Positions 15,847 to 28,130 of a DNA stretch of 64,000 bases are shown piece by piece. The translations under genes and the position numbers were made by a program. The notes under the pieces are model-generated. The model made no database searches and was not told the DNA's origin. It saw only the letters and a list, made by a program, of their open reading frames with translations. Within the stretch, counting starts at the first letter, position 1, and every line of letters starts with the position of its first letter. This DNA is from Stieleria tagensis. GTDB lineage: Bacteria > Planctomycetota > Planctomycetia > Pirellulales > Pirellulaceae. The DNA lies in contig NZ_JAMYFE010000068.1 of the NCBI RefSeq assembly GCF_024129865.1, positions 1 to 64,000 of the forward strand, in the 5' to 3' direction.

Positions 15847-15887
15847 CGGATGGGTGGCCGAGTGGTCGAAGGCTCTAGTCTTGAAAA
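15847..15887 (+). repeat. Right attachment site copy (attR direct repeat)
   Basis: This is the 41-bp perfect copy of 4653-4693. It covers the tRNA-Ser 5' acceptor strand, D arm and anticodon loop, and the tRNA continues beyond it without interruption. Confidence 0.9.
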
Positions 15888-15934
15888 CTAGCGTAGGGGT
15901 GACTCTACCGTGGGTTCGAATCCCACCCCATCCG
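15848..15934 (+). tRNA. tRNA-Ser(UGA)
   Basis: The 87-nt gene has acceptor strands GGATGGG/CCCATCC with discriminator G, a D arm with GGCCGAGTGGTCGAAGGC, anticodon TGA in the loop CTTGAAA, a long class-II variable arm typical of tRNA-Ser (GTAGGGGTGACTCTAC), and a T arm with GGTTCGAATCC. CCA is not encoded. Its 5' half up to the anticodon loop, and everything upstream, is supplied by the integrated element. Confidence 0.95.
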
Positions 15935-16011
15935 CTTCTCGTCGCGACCATGCAAGGCGCCGTCCGGCATCAACCGAGAACGCTGCCAGACGCCAGCTCG
16001 CGCCGGATGTC

Positions 16012-16806
16012 TCAGCCGCCCAGGAAACTCTCGTCAACCATTGGCAAATCTTGCAGGGAATCCAGACCAAACAAGGCCAGGAATCTTTCGGTGGGGTAAT
16101 AGTGCGGTACTTTTCGTCCGCCGTCGTCTGGGGTTTGGCGTCTTATTTCTAGCAAGCGTCGACGGACCAATTGATTCAGTAGGGAGCCGCTTTCCTTGCC
16201 GCGTTGGTCCTGCACGATTTGTGCGGTGACACCGGGTTGATAGGCCACCAGCGACAGGACTTCGACGGCAGCTTGGCTAAGTCTTGCCTCGCGGACTTTG
16301 CCCAAGAACGACTGGCGAACATTTTCGACACTCGGTGCGATTGTCAGCCGATACCCCGATTCATCTTCAACAATACGAAAGGCTTGTTCGGAAGCCTTGT
16401 AGGATGCGTTGAGCGCGTCGATCATTTCAACCACTTCATCGGCTGTGACTTCACGCATCAGCGACGCCAAACGCGCCGCGGTAAACGAGAGGCTTTCTGG
16501 ATGGCCGACAAACAGTGCGGCCTCAATGATCCCCTCGGGATGCACCAATTCGTCGACCGAATCGTCGAGCGGATCGAACGCGGCGGGAGATTCTTGTTCA
16601 GAATCCTCCAGCGGTTCGCTGGGTTCGGGTGCAGCGTAGGTTTCCGGGTCGTGCGCCGCAGCGGCGCGGGCATAGGCAGCACCGAGATCGTCTAAGGAAA
16701 GTTCTCCAAAACCAGACTCGTCGTCGGTATTCGATACAGAGTCACTATCTGCTGCAAATTCACTCTCGCCGCCGGTCTCCGGTTCATCGCTTATTGGTTC
16801 ATCCAT
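16012..16806 (-). CDS. scpB: Segregation and condensation protein B
   Basis: The 264-residue protein is the kleisin-associated winged-helix partner of SMC-ScpA, acting in chromosome condensation and segregation. The core (about residues 90-250) has IIEAALFVGHPESLSFTAAR, LSLVAYQPGVTAQIVQDQRG and the RRRLLEIRRQTPDDGGRKVP block of the second winged helix. The first 85 residues are an acidic, low-complexity extension absent from typical ScpB proteins of about 190 residues. It converges on the tRNA-Ser gene; no scpA is adjacent. Confidence 0.9.
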   Translation of the reverse strand: MDEPISDEPETGGESEFAADSDSVSNTDDESGFGELSLDDLGAAYARAAAAHDPETYAAPEPSEPLEDSEQESPAAFDPLDDSVDELVHPEGIIEAALFVGHPESLSFTAARLASLMREVTADEVVEMIDALNASYKASEQAFRIVEDESGYRLTIAPSVENVRQSFLGKVREARLSQAAVEVLSLVAYQPGVTAQIVQDQRGKESGSLLNQLVRRRLLEIRRQTPDDGGRKVPHYYPTERFLALFGLDSLQDLPMVDESFLGG

Positions 16807-16949
16807 TCCAATGGGTATCCACTGATTCCAAAGTTAACAGCGATTGCGAATTGCCAATCGGACTGATCAACTCAGCCGCTGCTGGAATCGCTATCATAGC
16901 GACCACTGATCCCGCCCGATTCACCCCTCCATGATTGCAGTCGTTGCCG

Positions 16950-18251
16950 ATGTCCAAGACAGTTCGCCTGAACATAATGATGTTTCTCCAGTTCTTTGTC
17001 TGGGGAGTCTTTTTTGTCCCGATGGGGAAGTACCTGGGAGTGATTTTCGGCGACTATGAAGCGGCGGGAACCTTAAACAAGATCATCGGCGGAATCTACT
17101 CCACACAGACCTGGGCAGCGCTGGCGGCCCCGTTGGTGGTGGGCTACGTCGCCGATCGGTTGTTTAACAAGGAAGTCGTCAATGGTGTGTTGCACCTGAT
17201 CGGAGGGGCGTTGCTGTGGTGGTGCAGCACGATCACCGAATCGCCGGACCAGTTTTACTGGGTCATGCTGACGTTCTTTTTGTGTTACATGCCCACGCTG
17301 GCGTTGGTCAATGCGATCACGTTTCAGAACGTGGAGTCGGTTGAGGAGGATTTTCCCAAGATTCGGCTGTGGGGCACGATCGGCTGGATCGTTTCCGGAT
17401 TGGTGGTTTCCGAATCCTTTTTTGGTTTGTTTCCATTGCCAATCTTGCCTGGCGTCGAAGGCGCAGGCAGCACCAATTTGCCGCTGAAGATCGGGGCTGT
17501 CGTCAGCATCTTTTATGGTCTGTTCAGCTTTCTGTTGCCCGCATCACCACCGCAGGGTCGTGGACAGTCGACCAGTTTGGCCAAGGTATTGGGGCTCGAC
17601 GCGGTGGCATTGTTCAAGAATCCGAACTACCTGATCTTTGCCGTCTGCTCGTTCCTGATTTGCATTCCGTTGGCGTTTTACTACGCACGTACCAATGAGT
17701 TTGTCAGCCAGATGGCGTTCGGTGACCGGGCCAGTGCGGTGATGGCGCTGGGCCAAGTCAGCGAGATCTTCTTCATGGCGTTGGTGCCGTTTTTTCTGAG
17801 ACGGCTAGGCGTCAAACTGATGCTGTTTGTCGGCATGCTGGCCTGGGCGCTGCGATACACATTATTCGGGCTGATGCCGTCTAGCCCGGCGATGTTGGTG
17901 TTGGGGATTGCGTTGCACGGAATCTGCTACGACTTTTTCTTTGTCACCGGGCAACTGTACACCGACCGGGTGGCTCCCAAGGACATGCGAACCAGCGCTC
18001 AAGCCTTTATCGGTTTGTTGACCTACGGCGGCGGGATGTTGGTCGGGAACTTCGTGTATGGCTACTGGGGCGACGCGATCGAGCTCGATCCGTTGACCCG
18101 AGAGGGCTGGCAGGAGGGGGCGGCACAGTTCTGGCTGATGCCGGCCGGAATTTCTGTTGCGATCGCGGTGTTATTTTTTGCGACGTTCTGGGACCGCTCT
18201 AGTGCGGCTGTGGGCGAGAATCTGCAGGAAACCGAGCCCGCGAACACCTGA
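16950..18251 (+). CDS. MFS nucleoside:H+ symporter family transporter (NupG-like)
   Basis: The protein of about 433 residues has 12 predicted membrane segments. Its N-terminus (RLNIMMFLQFFVWGVFFVPM), GTIGWIVSGLV and the acidic/proline-rich loops match the NupG/XapB nucleoside permeases of the major facilitator superfamily. It probably imports nucleosides with protons across the inner membrane. The ATG at 16950 is preferred over a TTG 15 bp upstream. Nucleoside uptake next to carB (pyrimidine synthesis) is a sensible pairing, but the two genes are not clearly one operon. Confidence 0.85.
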   Translation: MSKTVRLNIMMFLQFFVWGVFFVPMGKYLGVIFGDYEAAGTLNKIIGGIYSTQTWAALAAPLVVGYVADRLFNKEVVNGVLHLIGGALLWWCSTITESPDQFYWVMLTFFLCYMPTLALVNAITFQNVESVEEDFPKIRLWGTIGWIVSGLVVSESFFGLFPLPILPGVEGAGSTNLPLKIGAVVSIFYGLFSFLLPASPPQGRGQSTSLAKVLGLDAVALFKNPNYLIFAVCSFLICIPLAFYYARTNEFVSQMAFGDRASAVMALGQVSEIFFMALVPFFLRRLGVKLMLFVGMLAWALRYTLFGLMPSSPAMLVLGIALHGICYDFFFVTGQLYTDRVAPKDMRTSAQAFIGLLTYGGGMLVGNFVYGYWGDAIELDPLTREGWQEGAAQFWLMPAGISVAIAVLFFATFWDRSSAAVGENLQETEPANT

Positions 18252-18353
18252 GTTTTATGAATTTCTGAGGTTGCCCGTCCTACGCAAGTTGGTGGTTGAT
18301 CTGATATCTTTCGCGAAATTTGGCAATGATCTCGATCTCTACCGGAAAACGAC

Positions 18354-21599
<3,246 letters not shown>

Positions 21600-21608
21600 A
21601 CGATCCCC

Positions 21609-23084
21609 ATGTCAGACTCTCCAGCGCCCAAGAACGCATCGCACAAACCCGATTATGACCCTGCGTCGTTTCGGTTGTTGGTGGTCGATAACGAAGCCGC
21701 CCATGCGCGGGCGATGACCGAAAGTCTGGAAAAAGTTGGTTACAAATGCACCGTCGCAACCAGTGGTCCTGAAGCCGCGACGCTAGTCCAGCGGGACACC
21801 TTTGACGTGATCATCACGGATATGGTGATGAATGATGTCGACGGAATGAAGTTGTTGAAACTGGCGACCGAGACGTTGCCGGATTCCGAAGTCGTGATGG
21901 TGACCGGTCACGCGACCGTGCCGATCGCGGTGGAAGCGATGCAGAAAGGCGCTTTCAATTTTTTGGAAAAGCCGATCACACCCAGTCGGTTGCGTGCGAT
22001 CGTCGAAAAAGCCGTTGGTGCGGTTAGCCTGCGACGTCAAAACACCGAACTGATGTCTCGCTTGGACGAACGGTTTGGGTTCGAAGCGATCGTCTACACC
22101 AGCAAGAAGATGCAGGAAGTGATCGATCGCTTGCGTCGGATTGCTGCTACCGACGCAACCGTCTTGATCACCGGTGAAAACGGGACGGGAAAAGAGATCG
22201 TGGCCCAGGCCGTGCATCAGAACAGCCCCCGCCGCAATAAACCCATTGTTGCGATCAACACGGGAGCAATCGCCGAGAATCTGGTTGAAAGCGAACTGTT
22301 CGGTCACGTCAAAGGTGCCTTCACTGGCGCTGACTCGGACCGCGTCGGAGCATTCGAATACGCCAACGGCGGTACGTTGTTTTTGGATGAAGTCGGCGAC
22401 ATGCCGATGAGCACTCAAATCAAGCTGTTGCGGGTACTGGAAGAGAGCAAGATCACGCGGGTCGGCGACAATAAAGCGATCAAAGTGAACGTTCGCTTGA
22501 TTTCGGCAACCAACCGGCCACTGGAAACCATGATCGAGGCGGGGACATTTCGCAGCGACCTGTATTTTCGATTGAAAGTGGTCACCGTCGAATTGCCACC
22601 CCTGCGGGATCGCCGCGAAGATGTGATTCCGCTAATGGATCACTTTCGCAAAATGTTTTTGCGTCGCCATGATAAATCTGTGGCGCACTTCTCACCGAGT
22701 GTGACCAAACGATTTTTTGCCTATGACTGGCCCGGCAACGTGCGTGAACTGCGAAACTTTGTTGAGATGATGGTGGTGCTGGACACCGATGGTAAACTTG
22801 ACGTCGACGATTTGCCGCCAGAATTGGTGGACGAGACGACTGACGACATCAAAGTCGATGAAATGCCGACGACACTCATCAGCGACGGTGCTGAATCGGA
22901 TTTGATTGGCAAACCGTTGAGTGTGATCGAGCGCTGGGCGATCGAAAATACGTTGCAATTGACCAACGACAATCGCGAAGAAGCTGCCAAATTGCTCGAT
23001 ATTGGAGCGCGGACGCTGTACCGCCGCCTGGACCAGTACAAAAAAGATGACGGTGGCAGCGGCAGCTCTGCCGACGACGAGTAG
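21609..23084 (+). CDS. NtrC-family sigma-54-dependent response regulator
   Basis: The 491-residue protein has an N-terminal receiver domain with the phospho-acceptor Asp at about residue 71 ([14 protein letters not shown]). A central AAA+ domain follows with Walker A GENGTGKE (near 188), the sigma-54 contact loop GAFTGA (near 236) and Walker [13 protein letters not shown] Fis-type HTH is at the C-terminus ([20 protein letters not shown]). All catalytic motifs are intact. No histidine kinase lies next to it, so it is an orphan here. It starts 9 bp after carB and is probably co-transcribed with it. Confidence 0.93.
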   Translation: MSDSPAPKNASHKPDYDPASFRLLVVDNEAAHARAMTESLEKVGYKCTVATSGPEAATLVQRDTFDVIITDMVMNDVDGMKLLKLATETLPDSEVVMVTGHATVPIAVEAMQKGAFNFLEKPITPSRLRAIVEKAVGAVSLRRQNTELMSRLDERFGFEAIVYTSKKMQEVIDRLRRIAATDATVLITGENGTGKEIVAQAVHQNSPRRNKPIVAINTGAIAENLVESELFGHVKGAFTGADSDRVGAFEYANGGTLFLDEVGDMPMSTQIKLLRVLEESKITRVGDNKAIKVNVRLISATNRPLETMIEAGTFRSDLYFRLKVVTVELPPLRDRREDVIPLMDHFRKMFLRRHDKSVAHFSPSVTKRFFAYDWPGNVRELRNFVEMMVVLDTDGKLDVDDLPPELVDETTDDIKVDEMPTTLISDGAESDLIGKPLSVIERWAIENTLQLTNDNREEAAKLLDIGARTLYRRLDQYKKDDGGSGSSADDE

Positions 23085-23109
23085 GCCAGCTGCATCAACA
23101 ACCTAAAGG

Positions 23110-23703
23110 AATGAATTCCAACCCGTTGGAGTTCACGCTTTAGCGTGTCACGCCCCCGTGCTTCCCGCCAGGTTTCACCTGGCCTACTGGTTCGATTGTG
23201 GTGGAGTAAGCGCACCTCTGGGGCCACAACGTAAAGGTTTAACTCCAACGGGTTGGAGCGTGTCGGGGCACAAGTTGGTGTGGAGGATTTATCCGACGGG
23301 TTTTCATTCGCAGAGAAATCCCCAGTTCAGTCGGATAAATCCTCCACACCAGCGCCACTCGGCCCTCTGATTCACCGTTGGAGTTCACGCTTTGGCGTGC
23401 CAGGCCGACGTATCAGGCTTTCCGCCAGGTTTCACCTGGCCTACTGGTTCGATTGTGGTGGAATAAGCGCACCTCTGGGGCCACAACGTAAAGGTTTAAC
23501 TCCAACGGGTTGGAGCGTGTCGGGGCACAAGTTGGTGTGGAGGATTTATCCGACGGGTTTTCATTCGCAGAGAAATCCCCCAGTTCAGTCGGATAAATCC
23601 TCCACACCAGCGCCACTCGGCCCTCTGATTCACCGTGGAGTTCACGCTTTAGCGTGTCAGGCCGACGCATCAGCTTCCCGCCAGGTTTCACCTGGCCTAC
23701 TGG
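23110..23703. repeat. Intergenic palindromic repeat array (two units)
   Basis: Two near-identical units of about 260 bp lie in tandem. Each contains GTTGGAGTTCACGCTT, a CCAGGTTTCACCTGG palindrome, GTAAAGGTTTAACTCCAACG, and a perfect 21-bp inverted repeat starting GGTGTGGAGGATTT (arms 23277-23297/23330-23350 and 23534-23554/23588-23608). The same modules recur near 35.8-36.5 kb and 40.0 kb. Open frames across it are by-products of the repeat. Confidence 0.9.
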
Positions 23704-25797
23704 TTAGTAGTGAAACGCGTCGGCATCTTCTTTGGGGGCCGGTTGGTAGCCTAGGGGTTCCATGCTGCTTCCGGCACGGCCTTGGCTGAGGCTGCGGACG
23801 GCACTGGAATAGCCGAACAGTTCTTTCAGTGGTGCGTGAGCGGTGATGACCGTCATTGCACCGCGCGTTTCCGTGGCGGCGATCAAGGCGCGACGCTGTT
23901 GCAGGTCGCCGACCAATTCGCCCATGTAGTCATCGGGTGTGGTCAGTTCGACCTTCATGATCGGTTCCAATAGTACCGGTCCCGCTTTTTCGAGTGCTTT
24001 GTCAAATGCGTCACCCGCGGCGATACGGAAGGCAATTTCATCACTGCCCTCTTCATGGACTTCAACATCAAACGCTTCCAGTTTGATTCCCGAGAGTGGG
24101 AACCCCGCTAGCACGCCGCCGCCTTCGGCTCGGTCGCGCAATTCTTGGATGGCAGCGTGGCGAATATCGCCGGGCAGTGGGGTATCGGCAGGCAAGCGAT
24201 CAAAGACGAGGGGGGCCGCCGAGGTGTCCTCGAGTGGGCTAACACGAACGCTCAGCCGCGCGAACATTTGTGTCGCTCCGATCTGGCGATTGCAGACGCC
24301 GACGACTTCTGCCGATCCACCGATCGTTTCGCGATAGTTGACGCGCGGCTTGTAGAATTTGACGTTCAAACCAAAATCGCGGGTCAGCCGGTGTTGGATC
24401 ACTTCCAGATGCAATTCACCCATGCCGCTGATCAGAGTTTGCCCCAATTCCTCGTTGTCTACCGCACGGAAAGTCGGATCCTGGCGGCGGAGCATGTCCA
24501 AAGTGTCTTCTAACTTTTTGCGATCACCGGTGTTCTCCGGTTCGATAGCCATCGAAAGCACGGTGTCGGCGAATGTGATGCTGGGCAATTCGATTTGCTC
24601 TTTGGAATCGCACAACGTGTCACCGGTGATCGCAAACCGAGGTCCGATCACACAACAAATGTCACCTGCGGCCAGCGTTTCTGTTTGCCCGTCACGCTCT
24701 TTCTTGGAGGCATGGATCTGCCACAACTGAGCGATGTTTTCTTTCTTGTCTCGGTTGGGACAGTAGACCCGCGAGTTTTGGCTGAGTTTACCGCTGTAGA
24801 TCCGAATCCAGTAATTGTCGCCGGTCTTTGCGGGCAGGATTTTAAACACCAACGCGCTAAACGGCTCGTTTGTATCGGGGCCACGGCTGAGTTGTTGGTC
24901 TGTTTTTCGGGGGTTGAATCCCTCAACGGGTGGTCGGTCGAGTGGACTGGGCAGGTAGTCACCGACGGCGGTCATCAACGGTTGCACGCCGATTCCGTGC
25001 AGCGCCGATCCGCATAGAACGGGTTGGATTGTCTGTTCGATACAGCCCTTGCGAAGTGCACTGCGGATCAATTCGACAGGGATTTCCTGGTCTTCCATCA
25101 CCAAGGCCATCGCATCGTCATCAAGTTCGCAAACGGCTTCCAACAGCTGTTCGCGCCACAGCAGTGCGTCGTCCAATAGTTCCGCCGGCACATCGGTCTC
25201 GTTGATCTCTTTGCCTTCGGTTTCTGGATTGAACTGCAAAAATTTCATTTCAACCAAATCAATCACGCCGCGAAACGGATCGCTGACATGGGTCGGACCT
25301 TGACCGACCGGCAATTCCACGGCGACGGGGCGTCCGCCCAGGCGCGGGCCGATGTCGTTGAACACCGATTCAAAATCAGCGCCTTCGCGATCCATCTTGT
25401 TGATGAACACGATTCGGGGAACGTTGTATCGATCGGCTTGCCGCCAGACCGTTTCGCTTTGCGCTTCGACACCCTCGCGTGCGGAAAAAACGGTGACCGC
25501 ACCGTCCAGCACTCGCAGGCAGCGTTCGACTTCGGCGGTGAAATCAACGTGCCCAGGGGTGTCGAGCAAGTTGATGTTGTACTTGCCCCAATTGAATTTC
25601 ACACAGGCACTAAAAATCGTGATCCCGCGTTCTTGTTCCTCTGGGTCATCGTCGGTGTCGGTGGTTCCGTGGTCGACACGCCCGACACGGTGTTTTGCAC
25701 CGCTTAGGAACAGCATTCGCTCGGTGACCGTCGTCTTTCCGGCGTCGATGTGAGCAATGATTCCGATGTTGCGCAGGAGAGAGATGTCAGCGGACAT
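23704..25797 (-). CDS. fusA: Elongation factor G (divergent type)
   Basis: The 697-residue translational GTPase has all G motifs: AHIDAGKTT (residues about 15-23), RGIT, DTPGH, NKMD and GSAL. EF-G domains II-V follow. It catalyses ribosomal translocation. The switch region reads DHGTTDTDDDPEEQERGITI, in place of the usual GAATMDWMEQE version, so it belongs to one of the divergent EF-G subfamilies. It lies downstream of rpsL-rpsG but behind an intrinsic terminator, and no tuf gene follows. A repeat palindrome abuts its stop codon. Confidence 0.93.
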   Translation of the reverse strand: MSADISLLRNIGIIAHIDAGKTTVTERMLFLSGAKHRVGRVDHGTTDTDDDPEEQERGITIFSACVKFNWGKYNINLLDTPGHVDFTAEVERCLRVLDGAVTVFSAREGVEAQSETVWRQADRYNVPRIVFINKMDREGADFESVFNDIGPRLGGRPVAVELPVGQGPTHVSDPFRGVIDLVEMKFLQFNPETEGKEINETDVPAELLDDALLWREQLLEAVCELDDDAMALVMEDQEIPVELIRSALRKGCIEQTIQPVLCGSALHGIGVQPLMTAVGDYLPSPLDRPPVEGFNPRKTDQQLSRGPDTNEPFSALVFKILPAKTGDNYWIRIYSGKLSQNSRVYCPNRDKKENIAQLWQIHASKKERDGQTETLAAGDICCVIGPRFAITGDTLCDSKEQIELPSITFADTVLSMAIEPENTGDRKKLEDTLDMLRRQDPTFRAVDNEELGQTLISGMGELHLEVIQHRLTRDFGLNVKFYKPRVNYRETIGGSAEVVGVCNRQIGATQMFARLSVRVSPLEDTSAAPLVFDRLPADTPLPGDIRHAAIQELRDRAEGGGVLAGFPLSGIKLEAFDVEVHEEGSDEIAFRIAAGDAFDKALEKAGPVLLEPIMKVELTTPDDYMGELVGDLQQRRALIAATETRGAMTVITAHAPLKELFGYSSAVRSLSQGRAGSSMEPLGYQPAPKEDADAFHY

Positions 25798-25871
25798 GAT
25801 GGATCGAATGGGAGAGAAAATCGATGTCTCCGGCGCAGCTGCCGGAGCAAATTGTTTTTAGCGATTGCAAT

Positions 25872-25909
25872 AAAAAAACGCGAGCACGGCTTGGGGGAGC
25901 CGTCTCGCG
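25872..25909 (-). terminator. Intrinsic terminator between rpsG and fusA
   Basis: Read on the minus strand, a GC-rich stem (CGCGAGACGGCT pairing with AGCCGTGCTCGCG, interrupted by a small mismatch) is followed by TTTTTTT. This is a well-formed rho-independent terminator just after rpsG. It implies that fusA is expressed mainly from its own promoter or by read-through. Confidence 0.8.
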
Positions 25910-25966
25910 GTTTCGTAGTTTTTTAGTCGTGCCAAACGCACCGAGGTGGAAAATCGGGCGACCCGA

Positions 25967-26443
25967 TCACCATGCAAAGTGTGCGAATGCTTTGTTGGCG
26001 TCTGCCATGCGGTGCGTGTTTTCACGCTTGGTGTAGGCGACACCTTCTTTCTTGAATCCGGCCATGATTTCATCGGCCAATTTCAAGTGCATCGGGCGGC
26101 CTTTTTTGTCACGAACCGCTTCCAGCAACCAGCGAATCGCCAAGCTTTGTTGACGAGCGCGATTGACTTGCATCGGAACTTGGTAGCTGGCACCACCGAC
26201 TCGCTTGCTGCGAACTTCGATGTACGGTTTGATGTTCTCGATCGCTTGCTCAAAAACTTCGATCGGCTCTTGGCCGTCGGATTCGCCGCGGCGTTCGATT
26301 TCACCAAGCGCGTCGTAGAACACCTTTTGGGCGACGGTTTTCTTGCCGTCTAGCATAAGGCAATTGATGAACTTGCTGGCAAGCATGGAATCGTGGCGAG
26401 GGTCGCCCTTCATCTGCTTTTTACTGGATGTAATCCGTCCCAT
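25967..26443 (-). CDS. rpsG: 30S ribosomal protein S7
   Basis: The 158-residue basic protein matches S7 along its length: [15 protein letters not shown], the beta-hairpin [13 protein letters not shown] that contacts 16S rRNA near the E site, and [15 protein letters not shown] near the middle. It nucleates assembly of the 30S head. It follows rpsL after 69 bp in the usual order. Confidence 0.97.
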   Translation of the reverse strand: MGRITSSKKQMKGDPRHDSMLASKFINCLMLDGKKTVAQKVFYDALGEIERRGESDGQEPIEVFEQAIENIKPYIEVRSKRVGGASYQVPMQVNRARQQSLAIRWLLEAVRDKKGRPMHLKLADEIMAGFKKEGVAYTKRENTHRMADANKAFAHFAW

Positions 26444-26512
26444 TTCAGACTTTCTAAATTCTCGAGTGTTTAAGTTGCGGTGGACAATGAAGTCGACGCG
26501 ATTGGCGCGTCG

Positions 26513-26878
26513 TTACTTCTTGGCCCCATAACGGCTGCGGGATCGTTTACGGCCTTCGACGCCCAGTGCGTCACGGCTGCCGCGAACGACTTGATAACGA
26601 ACACCTGGCAAGTCACGGATACGACCACCGCGAACGAGCACGATCGAGTGCTCCTGCAGGTTGTGGCCTTCACCAGGAATGTAAACCGTTACTTCCTTGC
26701 CATTGCTCAACTTCACCCGCGAGATTTTTCTCAAAGCCGAGTTGGGCTTTTTGGGCGTCATGGTTCGAACTTGAAGACAGACACCTTGCTTCTGGGGACA
26801 TTTCTCCAGAACAGGGGATTTACTCTGACGTCGTTTTAATTTACGTCGCTTGCGGACGAGCTGATTAATGGTTGGCAT
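26513..26878 (-). CDS. rpsL: 30S ribosomal protein S12
   Basis: The 121-residue protein carries the S12 signatures [28 protein letters not shown] and [20 protein letters not shown]. It sits at the decoding centre; Lys in [11 protein letters not shown] is at the position where streptomycin-resistance mutations occur in other bacteria. It is the first gene of the ribosomal pair and is divergent from tsaD, with about 100 bp between them for promoters. Confidence 0.97.
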   Translation of the reverse strand: MPTINQLVRKRRKLKRRQSKSPVLEKCPQKQGVCLQVRTMTPKKPNSALRKISRVKLSNGKEVTVYIPGEGHNLQEHSIVLVRGGRIRDLPGVRYQVVRGSRDALGVEGRKRSRSRYGAKK

Positions 26879-26982
26879 TGAGTCTTGTTTTCGGGCTAAT
26901 TTCCGTAGTTTGCCTTTTGGGAAGCGTGCAAGTATCGGGCCATCCCCATTGGTGTCAAGGGCTGATCCGTATTAAGCTTGCA

Positions 26983-28008
26983 ATGATGACGATCTTAACT
27001 ATTGAATCGACTTGTGATGAGACCGCTGCGGCGGTGATTTCCGATACCGGCAGCGTGTTGGGGGAGTGCGTGGCGACGCAGGAATCCCTGCACGAAAAAT
27101 TTGGCGGTGTCGTTCCGGAAGTGGCTGCGCGTGCCCATGTGGAGCGGATTTTGCCGGTGATTGACACGGCATTACGCCAAGCCGACGTGACCGGCGAGCA
27201 GTTGGATGCGATCGCGGTGGCCGATCGTCCTGGATTGGCAGGCTCGCTCTTGGTGGGGGTCGTGGCCGCCAAAACCTTGGCGGTGGCTTGGAAAAAGCCG
27301 CTGGTTTCCGTCAACCATTTGCACGCTCATCTGTATGCCTGTCAATTATCGGTCGACTATTCGGTCTATCCCTGCGTCGGATTGGTCGTCAGTGGCGGGC
27401 ACACCAGCCTGTATCACTGCACGTCGCCGCTGGATTTGCAGTATTTGGGCGGCACGATCGACGACGCAGCCGGTGAAGCGTTCGACAAAGTTGGTGCGAT
27501 GCTCAGCTTGGGATTTCCCGGTGGCCCGGCGGTTTCCCGTCTGGCCGTCTCCGGCGATCCGACCGCCTTCGATTATCCCCGATCGATGTTGCACGATCGT
27601 AGCTATCGGTTCAGTTTCAGTGGGCTGAAAACCGCGGTTCGCTACAGCATCGCCGAGCCTGGGGTGAAGGATTTTTCACAGCTCCAGATCGACGACCAAA
27701 CCAAAGCCGATGTTTGTGCATCGTTCCAAGCTGCGGTGGTCGACGTGCTAGTGGCCAAATCGGCGCGTGCGGTCGACGAATACCACGCCCAACATTTGAT
27801 TGTCGGTGGTGGTGTGGCGGCCAATCCGGTGCTCCGTGACGCGCTGCAGGTTGCCGCCGACAAGCAGGGATTTGGTCTGGTGATCGCACCCATGAAATGG
27901 TGCACCGACAACGCGGTGATGGGAGCGATCGCGTTGGAGAAAATCAAGCGAGGTCAGTTCGCCGAGCTGGATTTGGACATCACCGCCGGCCTGCAACGTG
28001 GTTTCTGA
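26983..28008 (+). CDS. tsaD: tRNA N6-threonylcarbamoyladenosine transferase
   Basis: The protein of about 341 residues is the ASKHA-fold TsaD (Gcp), which transfers the threonylcarbamoyl group to A37 of ANN-decoding tRNAs together with TsaB and TsaE. Visible motifs are ILTIESTCDETAAAV, the metal-binding NHLHAHLYAC, VVSGGHTSLY, GEAFDKVGAML and the late VGGGVAANPVLR. The start is ATG 26983 or the adjacent ATG 26986; the longer open frame begins inside the rpsL promoter region and is not credible. Confidence 0.95.
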   Translation: MMTILTIESTCDETAAAVISDTGSVLGECVATQESLHEKFGGVVPEVAARAHVERILPVIDTALRQADVTGEQLDAIAVADRPGLAGSLLVGVVAAKTLAVAWKKPLVSVNHLHAHLYACQLSVDYSVYPCVGLVVSGGHTSLYHCTSPLDLQYLGGTIDDAAGEAFDKVGAMLSLGFPGGPAVSRLAVSGDPTAFDYPRSMLHDRSYRFSFSGLKTAVRYSIAEPGVKDFSQLQIDDQTKADVCASFQAAVVDVLVAKSARAVDEYHAQHLIVGGGVAANPVLRDALQVAADKQGFGLVIAPMKWCTDNAVMGAIALEKIKRGQFAELDLDITAGLQRGF

Positions 28009-28130
28009 TGGAATTTGCCGTCGCTGGCCTTTGAGGGCGTCGATCAGATGATTGAGGTAGTGGATCATTGTTATTGATCCTGCTCGTACGACAGGATCTT
28101 TAACAAGATCCACTCCCGCACTGAAATGCG

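Larger units (their letters stand above)
4653..15887. mobile_element. Integrative element in tRNA-Ser(UGA), capsid-encoding satellite-like island
   Basis: A 41-bp perfect direct repeat at 4653-4693 and 15847-15887 bounds about 11.2 kb. Inside, every gene reads leftwards: integrase, a 173-residue unknown, HTH/Xis-like protein, AEP primase, RepA-like helicase, a palindromic repeat cluster, small proteins, a coiled-coil protein, an HK97-type capsid protein and a three-gene cargo operon. Only the right repeat continues into a complete tRNA-Ser; the left one ends in the anticodon loop. The content (replication module plus capsid, without portal, terminase, protease or tail genes) resembles phage satellites more than a complete prophage. 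That classification is inference. Confidence 0.85.

Noticed and set aside
4653-15887. Complete prophage
   Set aside because: Only a capsid and a possible scaffold gene are phage structural candidates. Portal, terminase, protease, tail and lysis genes were not found, so a satellite-like island is the better description.
23253-23789. 178-codon frame in the intergenic repeats
   Set aside because: The translation repeats itself with the DNA units (LSDGFSFAEKSPVQS-like) and matches the same repeat at 36 kb; repeat-derived, not a gene.
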